64,000 bases of DNA from Clitopilus passeckerianus (taxonomy: Eukaryota; Basidiomycota; Agaricomycetes; Agaricales; Entolomataceae): assembly GCA_944990035.1 (NCBI GenBank), contig CALYLX010000113.1, positions 558,001 to 622,000 of the forward strand, in the 5' to 3' direction. The position numbers and the translations under genes are program-made. Below, in pieces: positions 51,801-62,324 of this stretch (position 1 is its first letter; each line of letters opens with the position of its first letter). A model generated the notes under the pieces. The model did no database searches and was not told the origin of the DNA. It saw only the letters and a list, made by a program, of their open reading frames with translations.

Positions 51801-52881
51801 GAGGTAGAGGTATTCGCCTCGACAACGGAAGTCTCCGCTTCGGTACTGTCGTTGGCGGAAGCCTTGAACATCATGCCGAAATCCATCGAGTGAAATCTCG
51901 ACCTGAGTGTCTTCTCAGGCGCTGAGCTTTGGGCAAGTCGGAGAGGGTCAGGAGCTGAAATGACATGGTAAGTACGTGGTATCGTAAAACTGAGCAAATA
52001 ACTTACTCTTAGACCTGGGATATGGATCCTTTGAGTTTGCTTTGGTAGCTTCCTCCGGACCTGGAGCTGGAACAGCTATCGTTAGACTCAACCATTGACA
52101 GGAAGGCCAAGACTGGCTTACATTTCGCTCGTTTCTTCTTCGCTTTCTTCTCCTCCTTCCCCTCCTCCTCCATCTCCAACAACTCCTTCCTACCCCTCCC
52201 AATACTCCACCACTTATCCTTCGCATCCATCTCACTCTTCATCTTCACCAACCCTCCGGAAGTCGACCCGCGCCCTCCTTCATTCTCCTTCTCCTTATTC
52301 TCCTTCTTCTTGAGCGTTGCACTCTTCTTCTTCGAAAGCTCCGAAGTAGAAGACACATTCGTCACTTCATTCAACGGACCACCCCAAGCAACCCCATCCA
52401 GGGCCATCCGTGATTTCTTCTTCCGCACCACAACGACCTCTGCAATATCCTCATCATCCTCTTGTTCGGGAGACTTCGGCCTCGAGTCCACGTAGATCTC
52501 GAAGCCGCCTCCGAATGATGATGACTGCTGAGGAGCACCAACGCGCCGGACGACGTCGGAGAAGTCCTGGGATTTGTTCTTGTTCTTGTCGCGTCCAGAG
52601 ACGCTGGAGGCTATGAGGCCTAGTTTAGACTTCTTTGGTGCGAGGCGCTTCTTGCGCTCGGTGTCGGCGTCTGACGGCTTAGGAGCAAGCCGTGCAGGGA
52701 GACCAGCGGCCTCCCATGGGTCCTCAGAGGCGTGGAGCATGGGAGGAAGAGCGTCAATGCTAGAACGACCCGACTCGGAAGGGGTGGCGTTGATCAACCG
52801 GATGGTTGATGCTTGGTGGAAGGAAGTGTCCTCCGAAATGGTGGTATCTTGGTGGTGACCCGAAGTATAGTCAGTTTGCAT
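45862..52881 (-). CDS. Giant Ser-rich low-complexity protein, unknown function
   Basis: About 2,200 aa over seven or eight exons: ATG at 52881, large exons about 52881-52120, 51955-50630, 50630-50263, 50206-47535, 47498-47200, 47140-46015 and a last exon ending at 45862. Almost entirely disordered: Ser/Thr/Asp-rich with many SP and RxxS sites, a highly charged Lys/Glu repeat region (KEEKEKRRAE, KEEKEKRKAEKEK around 50690-50850) likely to form coiled or single alpha helix, and a basic end RRPRPRGRPANG resembling an AT-hook. A short more ordered part lies near the C-terminus (IALRKYYALKNEAESIV, WYHFLKEPFTAFQPP). The frame breaks by one base at the tttt run 50632-50635; see findings. Phospho-regulated scaffold or nuclear role is inference. 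It could be two genes, but frames continue across introns. Confidence 0.65.
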
Positions 52882-54451
52882 AATATGTCGTCAGCCGGAA
52901 AATGTGAGCTTCGTGTTGTTGAAAGCCGAAAAAAGTTGCTCAAGGCTGGATGTATATAGATTTGTTGAAAATTTTTGAAAGTCTTGAAAATTCGACGTCG
53001 CAGTTGCTGGGTGTCGTAAGTAAATCGTGTCAGGCTTGACGTTAGCACGAATAAATTAATCGTGAACGAGACACTTCGTAGAAGTTGAAAAGAATAAAAG
53101 TCGTAAGCTGTTGAATACTCTGTAGTCGAAGATGCTATAGCTTGGTCAACATAAACGAAAGCTTGCAGTAGCCGAATTACCCCACCTTGTTGCTTCGTAC
53201 CTTGCTACTGTAGAAACCAATGCATGCACGCCTTTGCGTGCTGTCCAGTCCCCTCCTATAACCAGAACCAGTGAGCCTACAGTGTCCTAATGCCGGAAAG
53301 GACGAGGGAACGTACCGTAGATTGGTGGACGTCTTGCGGTCAAGAGAACAAGGAACCTGGCCTCAACCGTATCGCCACAGGCAGTTCAACATTCAGGTCA
53401 CATGACCGCGTCGCGCTTAAAATTCAATTTGATGTCGATCCATGAAATTCAGGGTTCGATTCCCACAATGGCGCCGCATTTTACTTTTATTATCCTCCAG
53501 TTCGAAGCTGTAAACGCGTTCAGCTCCTCAGAAATACTATCGAAAAGGCGGCCTACTCTGTGAAATAAACAATCGTCTCGTGACGGTGACAGACGCGTCG
53601 AGTAACGCGTCCTGTTGGATGGAGCGGCCCTGCGTGAACAGCACTGATGCCCTCACCACACGTGTAGATGGCGGTTGCCGCCTCGTTGACGCATCCAGGA
53701 CCGTCATCAGAAGACTATTGAAGATTATTGCCTCATAAACGAATTGCGGCCGAAGCATTGGCAGGCTGCATGTTTCGGTGAAGAGTGAGAATTCGGAAGA
53801 CAGATGGCACACGCCCGAGCTAAATTTCAGCAAGCATTGGAGGCCGATACTCGATTGATAGCTGGAAACACGTACCATGATATCGGGCACACTTTTCACG
53901 AAACTAGGAACTCAGAATAACCCAAAGTTGGCGAGATTGACGTCCCGCATGCTTCACAAAACACGAGGCACGGTTATCGGTATGGGCGGCACGACGAGAT
54001 TGATCTTGATTTCCAGTGATCACAGCGTCTCATGTCGAATAAGATCCATGCTTGGCGGTTTTCAAGAAAGCGTAATGAGAGAACAAAGGGAGAAAGAGAG
54101 CTGATTGTTAGAGGCTGGCTACTGTTAGGGGGAAAGATGGGCTGACAGTGAGAAAGTGCAGGCTTCGATTCTTTCTGGATCCTGCCAGTGATGCCAATCT
54201 GGGCATAGGCTAGGAAGGCTGGACTTCGACGTCTATAGCCATATATGCGCCGATAACAGAAGGTGCTACTATTCAGCGACAAACGTCAAAAAAACTCTGA
54301 AACGTGACTTCGCAACCTTATCGTATTTCTCTGCCAAAAACCGAAAAACTAGGCTTGGAACTCAAATGCGTGAATTGCTGAACAATATACAACATGTAGC
54401 TATCACTTCTAAAGGTCAAAACCATCCTTCCATTTTCATCTTCCAACTTCT
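52882..54451. other. Intergenic
   Basis: About 1.6 kb upstream of the giant protein gene and downstream of the AA9 gene. A T-loop-like GGTTCGATTCC at 53453-53463 is not supported as a tRNA. No gene seen. Confidence 0.5.
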
Positions 54452-55921
54452 TAGATACATTGAGAGTAATAAGCTAGACACAAAAAACATCATTACCAAC
54501 TTGAACCCACACGAATTGGGAAAACGAGACTCACGATTGACAACAGTGCACTTGAATGGCGAAACGCTGAACATCGAGGTTAGTATACGTAAGTAGACGT
54601 GCACCTAGACGTTACGTACCATCCAGTAGGGCCACTGTAGCCTGTTCCACCGCACTGACCATATTGGGCGACAGTTCCGCTAGTGGGCACAGTCGTAGGT
54701 GTCGTAGTTGTGGTGGGTTTGGTGGTGGTGGCTGGAGGAGTAGTGGTAGGAGGACCAGTGGTCTAACGCAAAACGAGTATTATCGTGAGTTAAAATGGCT
54801 AAGGCACGAGAGAAAGGGAAAGAACGTACTCCGCCTCCGCTTCCACCACTTCCATAAAGAGGAGGCCCGGGAATGGGGTAGGTCTATATAGAGGATCAGT
54901 ACTCTACTTCATCGTATCAAGAGAGATGAACCTACGGTCTGTGTTTGAGCTTCATTGGAGTAGACAACGATGCTGACTGAAGAGATACGGTTGATTACCA
55001 CTTGTATCGTCACGGATAGAAAATAAAGACGTACGGCCGGGGTCGCTGTTAGAGTAAGCACCAGGGAACGAGACGAGCTCAGCGGAGGTGGGTGCACGGC
55101 TTCCGCCACCAGTGATCTGGATTTGGGCACATTCGGGGTAGAATTGCTGGATTCAGTCGTAGTCAAGTCAGATATGTTCCCACGTAAACAAGGATGGTGG
55201 AATAGTACACACAGCAGGTAGCGAGTGGAGGGCAATGGTCTCGAAGCGGATGAGGTAGTTTCCGCTGGGGACACTGCTGGGGATGGTAGTCGTCCAGGAC
55301 GAGTTATCTGCGATCATCTTGCCAGATCCCCAGAGACCTGAGTAGACTGTGCCGGACAGGAGACCAGCTTGGTCGATCTTGAACTAAGGAAATTCAGTGG
55401 GATATCAGTTACAGGCCATGTATGATTCAAGATATACATACCCATTTGAGAGAGTTGGCGTTGACACCCGTGCAAGTCGAGCCAGGGCATTGAGCGAGGT
55501 AAGTGAGCTATCAGAGTATATGAGTGCGCGCCGCTGCAACGCAGTCAAAGGACCATACCATCGGGCCGATATTGTGTGGCCAATCGTTCCAGTAAGCAGT
55601 GATCGCTGAACCAGCTTTGACGGTTGCAGTAAGTTGCAAAGCACCTGAGGTTCCGTCATCATTGCAAGCAAGCGTGGAGTCTTTAGCATCCAGAATGGGG
55701 TTGCTATTCGCTGTTTAATAGGACGAAGGAGGGAGTATCGTTGAAAGAACATACAAAGTATCCCATGGACGCTGGATAGTGGTCTGGCCGGAAGGGCTAT
55801 TGTATGGCTTCCATCCGTTGTACCAGGTTCCACCGTTGGAGTAGGAGAGGACACCACCGTGTGCGAGGACAGCGGGGAGGGCGGTAGAGAGAGCAACCAA
55901 AGAGGCGAGCTGGCGCAACAT
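54452..55921 (-). CDS. AA9 lytic polysaccharide monooxygenase with C-terminal CBM1
   Basis: Secreted copper enzyme that oxidatively cleaves cellulose. ATG at 55921; signal peptide [20 protein letters not shown], cleaved to leave His1 (HGGVLSYSN), the first copper ligand. The second ligand is in [11 protein letters not shown], and the axial Tyr in the [11 protein letters not shown] strand. About ten short exons cover the AA9 domain, a Thr/Pro-rich linker ([11 protein letters not shown]), and a fungal CBM1: [14 protein letters not shown] plus [11 protein letters not shown] plus PYYSQCI*, spread over three exons, the last only about 20 nt coding. CBM1 cysteines and aromatic residues are in place. 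The end is not visible as one ORF. Divergent from Chk1; a CreA-like CTGGGG near 56032 hints at carbon repression. Confidence 0.92.
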
Positions 55922-57115
55922 TTTTTTGAGAACAAATGTTAAGGAAAACTTGGGGTGAATATAACCAACCTTTTTATCCCTCTACGCTTCAGGGAGAAGC
56001 ATCGGCTAGGGAGCTGATCAAAATAGACGAGGCTGGGGAAGAGAAGGTTTCTCCGCTTTTCTCCGCACGGCTAGAGGATGTCATAGCCATTATTCAAGGC
56101 ACGCCAGCCAAAAAGACGCACGAGCAGCAAGAAGTTGGGTTATTGTATCCGTGCCGAAAATCTGAGGAACGTCAGAACGTCAGCTGGGCATATTTGTCGG
56201 GAAAACCTCTATCTTACATGATTACTGAAGCCACAAAATCCTAAGCAACGGCGGCCAAGAAAGGGGGGTTTGAAGGTTTTGCCTGGGCATGCGAGGGTTC
56301 GAACGACTCTTCTCTAGGTCTTGGCGAAGGTTTGTATTGAAGAGATAGACTTTTGACCCGCCTACGGAGAGATTGAAATCACCTTGCGGTACCGACGAAG
56401 GATGGTGGAGCATTCCAGTGCATGAACAGATATGGTATACTTTGGAACGAAGCCGAAGATTGAAGGCGATTTCGACATTTACCGGATAATATCCGGTTCG
56501 AGGAAAATGGTCGGGGAGGGAAGTAACCATGCGTCCTTTATCGCAACCGATAACATCAGCAGAGGTCTTGCTCACCAGCTGGGATGCAAGGAAATCGGTT
56601 GATTATGGAGTCGCCGCGTCAAGGGCAAACAGAGGGCCGAGTCAGATATCTAATCACCATCAGTTTCTTCCCGAACAAAAAATTATGACTAAGAACTGAC
56701 CTGGGTTGTCGGTCCAAGTTTTCGATCTTCAAGTGAGACCTCAGAGATGTAGAGTTTCAAAGAAGGTATCTTTTCATCTGTTCAGAGCGCCGGAGTTGAC
56801 TGAAAATACGTAAGATGACTCTGTTGTCACTGGCATTCATGATTCAACCAAAGGCCAAGGTAGATCTTTCTGCGGCGTATCGTTCGGGCTAGAGTTTCGA
56901 CGTTTATCACTCGATAATTTGACTATAAGGATCATTTTATGAGGTTCAAGATTGCTTGGTAGGATGATGAACTGGCTAAAAGATTGAAAACGAGAAATGA
57001 AATCCCGAAGGAAGTCACGATTGAAAGTGTGACTTTGATCACGTGCAGCACTGGTAACGCGACGCGTAACGCGTTCGTGATGTTTAATTGATTCCTTTCA
57101 ACAACTTCGGTGACG
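55922..57115. other. Divergent promoter region, AA9 / Chk1
   Basis: About 1.2 kb. Reading toward AA9, ATAAAAAGG (55969-55977) is a TATA candidate about 50 bp from the ATG, and a CreA-type SYGGRG match lies near 56032. Open frames here lack domain features. Confidence 0.45.
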
Positions 57116-59174
57116 ATGTCAGGACCCAAATACCCGATAGTCGTAGGCGAGTCCTGATACAAACTCTGGGTAAAACTGTGGCTAATGATGCGCACACAGG
57201 CTTTCAACTGGTGCAGAAAATCGGAGGTGGAGGATTCTCCACGTGAGTCACGACAAATACGCTTGGGGATGCCAGCGAAGACTCTGACATGTCAGGCATT
57301 TTGAATTCTAAGCGTATTCCGGGCAGTTGACCACAAAGCCCATGAAGTGGCAGCATGCAAATTTCTTCCTTTCACCGAAAAGACGACGCCGAACGAAAGG
57401 AAAGCTGTCGAGAAAGAGATGCGGATACACGCTGCTTTGAAGCACAAAAACGTGCTCAACTTCATCAACGCGGCTGTAGTAGAACTCAAGCATGCGCATC
57501 TGCATCCTCCTGGGATATACATGCTCATGGAGCTCGCGGCTGGAGGTGACCTATTCGACAAAATCGGTAGGCAGTGTCTCTACAACTGTCATCAGACCAA
57601 AGGTTGACTGACTGATCGTTTACTGCAGCTCCTGACGTAGGTGTCTCCGATCAACTGGCGCACCATTACTTCTCCCAGCTGGTAAAAGGAATGCAGTACA
57701 TTCACGATCAGGGTGTCTGCCATAGGGATTTGAAGCCAGAAAATCTACTCCTTGATATCACTGGCTTGCTGAAGATTACGGACTTCGGACTCAGTGCCGT
57801 CTTCAGGCTCAAGGAGACCGGACGAACAAGGCAGCTCTCGGAGAGATGTGGCAGCTTACCTTATGTTGCGCCAGAGGTACGTTCCCTGCGTTCGTCAGAA
57901 AAATAACTTCTCACTTTCATGGTAGCTAAACTCTGACCAACCTTACTATGCTGAACCGATTGACGTATGGGGTATGGGTGTCATACTGTTCACCTTACTT
58001 GCGGGTAGTAAGTACATTTATCTTCACGGATAAATTTTCTCATTACTCACAAACCTACCTATAGATACGCCCTGGGATCAACCGACGAAACATAGTATCG
58101 AGTACAGAAGATACGTCTCTGGTGACTTTATCAATGATCACCCTTGGTCAGATTTCAGCTCAGAAGCTCTCTGTAAGTGCACAGATCATGCTCCAAGCCT
58201 TTGCTTATGAATTCCTCCAGCGCTTGTTACCGGCATGTTGACCATCGAGCCTCGGGATCGCTTGACACTCGAGCAAGTGCACCAGCACCCGTGGTTCACG
58301 CAGTACGTATTATTGATTCACCCAACTCTACTCAGCGGGCTCATCATATGCTCTAGACCAGACACGATCACAGCGCAAGGTCCAACAGCTTTAGCTGAGC
58401 ATCTGACGCAGTCGCTGCGGGCGACGGGTGATCTCGAACTTGCTGCTGCTCCTATGGATATGGACGAGTAAGTACCCGACGAGCGATACGACATGGTAGG
58501 GGCTGACACCAGACGATCTTTTGCTGCAGGACTATGCAACAAAACGACGGTGACGAAGACGAGATGATGGCCTCTGCACCACCGTCAAGCCATCTCCAGC
58601 AATCTCAATTTACACAACAGCTCCAACTCTTCGTAAGTCTTCTAGTACCTATTCCATACATTCCCGTGAACTACTAACCTATCCTCCCCCAGACGCAAAC
58701 CCAATCCGGACAAAGATACATACCCCACCTCACGCGTTTCTACACCTCCATCCCCGCAGCCCAGCTCATACCTCTCATCCAAGCCAGTCTAGAAGGCATG
58801 AACGTCCGATGCAAGCACGCACCCGTCCACGTACCTCCTGCAGCTGAGACCAGGCCACCGGACGAGATGGAAGATATCATCGACCGCGAGAGGCGGGAGA
58901 GGGAGCCTATGTTGAAGATGAGGATCGGTGGGTATGATGCGAAGAAGGTTATGTTTAAAGGGTGGGTGCAGGTGGAGAAGTTCACCAAGGGTCCGATGCA
59001 TGGGAGTTTCTGTGTTATGATACGGGATGTTGTGAGTATTGCTTTTGTTAGAGATTGGAGATGTGATGCTAAGAATCTTGCTCGTGACAGGGAAACCCAA
59101 TCTCATGGAGACAGTTATGGAAGGCGCTCATCGTATCTCAAGGAGTGTCGCCCTACGTCTTGCGCAAGACATAA
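57116..59174 (+). CDS. chk1: Checkpoint kinase Chk1
   Basis: Ser/Thr kinase of the DNA-damage and replication checkpoint, acting in the nucleus downstream of ATR-type kinases. ATG at 57116 ([11 protein letters not shown]), then about ten exons to 59174, near 480 aa. The kinase domain opens [15 protein letters not shown], with the ATP Lys in ACKFLPF, then [28 protein letters not shown], the catalytic loop [14 protein letters not shown] in [17 protein letters not shown] and [18 protein letters not shown]. The C-terminus has the regulatory KA1-like domain ([34 protein letters not shown]), supporting Chk1 rather than another CAMK. The first intron (57147-57199, 53 nt) appears to start GC rather than GT; only that choice gives the expected N-terminus in frame. 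Confidence 0.88.
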
Positions 59175-59465
59175 GCTTGTTCACAGGTAGCATAGGGCAG
59201 AACCAATGAATGTCCCAACTTCGAATTACCGATAGATATTTCTCGTCCGTACATAATACGTAATATGTTAAACCCCGAATATGAAGAGAATATGACGTTG
59301 AGAGCAGAAAACGACTCAAGCATGTTAGCACTATTTCGTTGGTGACTGTCAGGTGTTATTCTCGGTGCCGGTGGCAGGGTTTATCGATCCTCCCCCCGAA
59401 AAGTAAGGAGAAAGTGAATGCATTACAGATACAGCGGTACATGGGTCCTAGCGAATCATATGATA

Positions 59466-60533
59466 TCAACCACTTCTAACGAAACTTGCCGCAGGCCCGT
59501 GTATTGACGGCCGCAGGACACCAATATTTGCTGTAAAATGAGGATTACATTTGTTAAGAACCAAAATGTGATAGAATAAGAAAACAGCTTACCAGGTCGC
59601 CGTTGCCAGCTCCGTGCACGGTCCTGCCGATTCGGTGGCTTCCAGGTCCCAGATACGGTGACAACCGGGGGTGCAGTTTTCAATGCCAAGCTTCTGTTGA
59701 CAAACTGACGCGCCTTCGCCGGGGGTAGAAGCCTAGATGCACCTCCAGGCCGAGCACCCGTTGTTGAAGCTTCTGTGACCGATCGGAAAGTTCGGGATCT
59801 AAACATCAGGACAAAATACAACAAGGCTCAGAATTGGGTGTATTTGAAACAGGAAAAGTACAACGCACCCAATTGAAATATCCTTGCGTGCAGCATTCTT
59901 ATGTTTTCGCCTGCGTTTCAAAGACAGTTCGTCATCACTATCAGAAACCTTCCGCTTGGCCGTCTTGGAGGATTCGGCAGTGGGCTGAGTTTGGGCAAAT
60001 GCGGTCGTGAATAGGTGGTCTGGGAGATGCTTTGGGTTTGATTTGGGTTGCTTCGGACTGGCACTTTCTCCAAGGGCATTATCGTCCTCTGATGAAACGG
60101 CTCCCTGATCGTCCTCTGCCTCAACATCACTCGATGCTGTATGGATCCCAATAACATTTTCTTCTTCATCGTCTTCGCTGTCTTCCTCAACTTCTTCTTC
60201 GTCATCTTCTTCGTCAACGTCGTCTCCACTCCGACTGTCAAGGTCACTTTCTTGGCTTCCGTCTTCCTCGTCTTTATCATCCAGCTCCACCTCCCCCCGG
60301 AATTTTCGTTCTTCTGCTTGAGCCTTCAACCGCTCATCCCGCCTCCGATTCTGCTCGCGTTTGTCCTCTTTCCTCTTGGCGAGCGTACTAGCGACGGAGG
60401 TCTGGAATTCCTTTGCATGTCTCTTCGCCTGTGAGAGCGGGACGGACTCGGGCCCGTCAGAGTCCGATTCTGAGCCAGAATCAAAGTGGACGGATGCTTT
60501 TCGAGAGCCAAGGTTGATTCGGGGAGGAGCCAT
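59466..60533 (-). CDS. UTP16/Bud21-like U3 snoRNA-associated protein (probable)
   Basis: Acidic nucleolar-type protein, three to four exons, about 300 aa; ATG at 60533 (MAPPRINLGSRKASVHF). First exon: basic Arg/Lys region (AKRKEDKREQNRRRDERLKAQ), then long Asp/Glu tracts (DDVDEEDDEEEVEEDSEDDE), then PDHLFTTAFAQ and a basic KRRRKHKN segment leading to KDISIG. The second exon begins SRTFRSV and has KARQFVNRSLALK; a last exon gives NIGVLRPSIHGPAASFVRSG*. The order acidic region, basic patch, ISIGSRT-R-V, F-RSLA, and final GPA-FVR resembles the U3 snoRNA-associated (UTP16) family of the small-subunit processome, involved in 18S rRNA maturation. Family call is from motif memory and is moderate. 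Confidence 0.65.
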
Positions 60534-62285
60534 ACGGGACTGACAATTCTACCGTAGATCAAGACGAGAGGATGGCGCAAATTTTGAGGCTGTTCTGTAG
60601 ACACCTAAGAATGTTGATTTTGGGGTTGAAGACCAGGATTTTTTTGCACCCAATTTTGACCAAGCAGTACCAAGTAGTCGCTATTGCACCTCCAAGGACT
60701 AATGTTGGTGGTCTGAGAGTCCCAGATGAGTCCCAAACGCGATAGAATGTGAGGAGGTGGGGGTTGCGTTCAGCAAATTTGCGGATCGGTGGCAGTGCCA
60801 AAATTGCCTCGTGTTGCGGTCAAGAGCGGCGATGCCTCAACCCAGAACCACAACTCAGGCCAATCGCTTGGAATTCAATAGGGCAACTGAGGCCTCTTTT
60901 CTCAGGATAAGAACGGCAAATGTCGGATATCTTGGAAAATCGGCCAAGTAAGTCCTTGATGGACCGCTTTATCATCAAGAATGACCACAATTTCCAGTGA
61001 ACAGATCAAGAATAAACGACAAATATGCAGAAAGTATTCGTATCTGATGATCAACTACTCTTCAATTGCAAGTGTCCAGGCTTGCGTGGCATATGACCTT
61101 TCAGCTTCCTTGAAGATCCCAAATGAAGAAGACAGGTCGAATGTTCCCGTCGGTTATTCCCATAACATACGGTGACCCTGCATCTAATATTTTGTGGCAT
61201 GACACCGCCTTGCTAGTGGCGAACCTGCTGGTGACTATACCCTCTCAGTTGAGTGAACCTGTCCGCCACAATTCAAGCGATCCCTGCAGATTCCTATCGA
61301 TGTCATGGACATCCTACTGGCGGCACAACTGCGCCGACTTAGCGCCCTCCTATCTCGCTTTGTTTCTCTCAGGTGATAGTCTCCACGATTAAGGGATGCT
61401 CATCCTCCAGGTTACCCTGGTCGGATGTAAGCTTGTACACTTAGCTTCGGTTCAAAGTAAAACTGGAGTCAGGTATCCGTCTGAGTTCGCACTGCCCTCA
61501 ACGCCTCAACAAGGGAATATTATTCTCGCAGTCGAGCGACCCAAAGATTCCGGAATCTAATTCTTTTGCTATTGGCCTGAACAGTTCCTCTGACTCGGTG
61601 CACGCAGCATTTCAACAACTTTGACGGGCGGTCGCTTGGGCGCCTAGATTCGGACTGCGTTCTCCTCCACGTGCTGACTTTCTGATTAACATCTCCATAA
61701 AATCGATCCGACGGCAACAGCCTAGTATCCATGCCCTAAGCAGATGATTTATTTCCAGCCCTCTCACCGTCGGACACAAGCGCTCTGATGACTTATTTAT
61801 GACATCACACTGCGTTGGTATCTCACGTACTGGTTGTTCGCAATCGCAAGTTGCGTGATCTCTGTAATCTCGGTGAACACATTTACGGGCTACTCGGTAT
61901 ATTCCCGAGCTGAGGCGTAAGATGTTGTCCTGGACCTACGAAACCCCACGGTGAAGGACCTGTAGATCACGATCGGCGAGGGACGCTGAAGGATATTCAT
62001 TCTGCAATCTTTTCAGCACCGACACCCGACATATTCTCAATCAAAGGTGATCCGTGTGTAACAACTTTGTTGTCTCGGAGCGATAAGCGTAGTGCCTTAC
62101 TTCACGGCCATTCGCCCGGGCCACAACTGCTCGGTCGCTAATTGACTCCTAATGACTCCGCCACAAAATAATGCACGGAGACAAGATTGCGATGGACTGT
62201 AGTAAAGACATAGGTGCTGCGCATGTGAAAGTTGTTGAAAGGCTGTATTACATATATAAGGTGATTCATTTCATCGTACTCTCTC
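60534..62285. other. Intergenic, divergent promoter region UTP16-like / P450
   Basis: About 1.7 kb without a supported gene. A clear TATATAA is present near the P450 (62253-62259). No repeats seen. Confidence 0.5.
62253..62259 (+). promoter_or_regulatory. TATA box of the right-edge P450
   Basis: TATATAA lies 27 bp before the first ATG (62286) and 72 bp before the second (62325). The spacing makes the transcript likely to begin near 62286, favouring the second ATG as start. Confidence 0.45.
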
Positions 62286-62324
62286 ATGCTTCTGGCTGGG
62301 TATCACACCGTGACTCAATCCACT

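Noticed and set aside
53390..53475. Possible tRNA (T-loop-like GGGTTCGATTCCC followed by GGCGCC)
   Set aside because: The T-stem pairs only three of five bases, and no matching 5' acceptor strand, A-box or anticodon arm could be found upstream.
56285..56310. Second T-loop-like GGGTTCGAAC
   Set aside because: The stem does not pair and there is no acceptor or D-arm partner on either strand.
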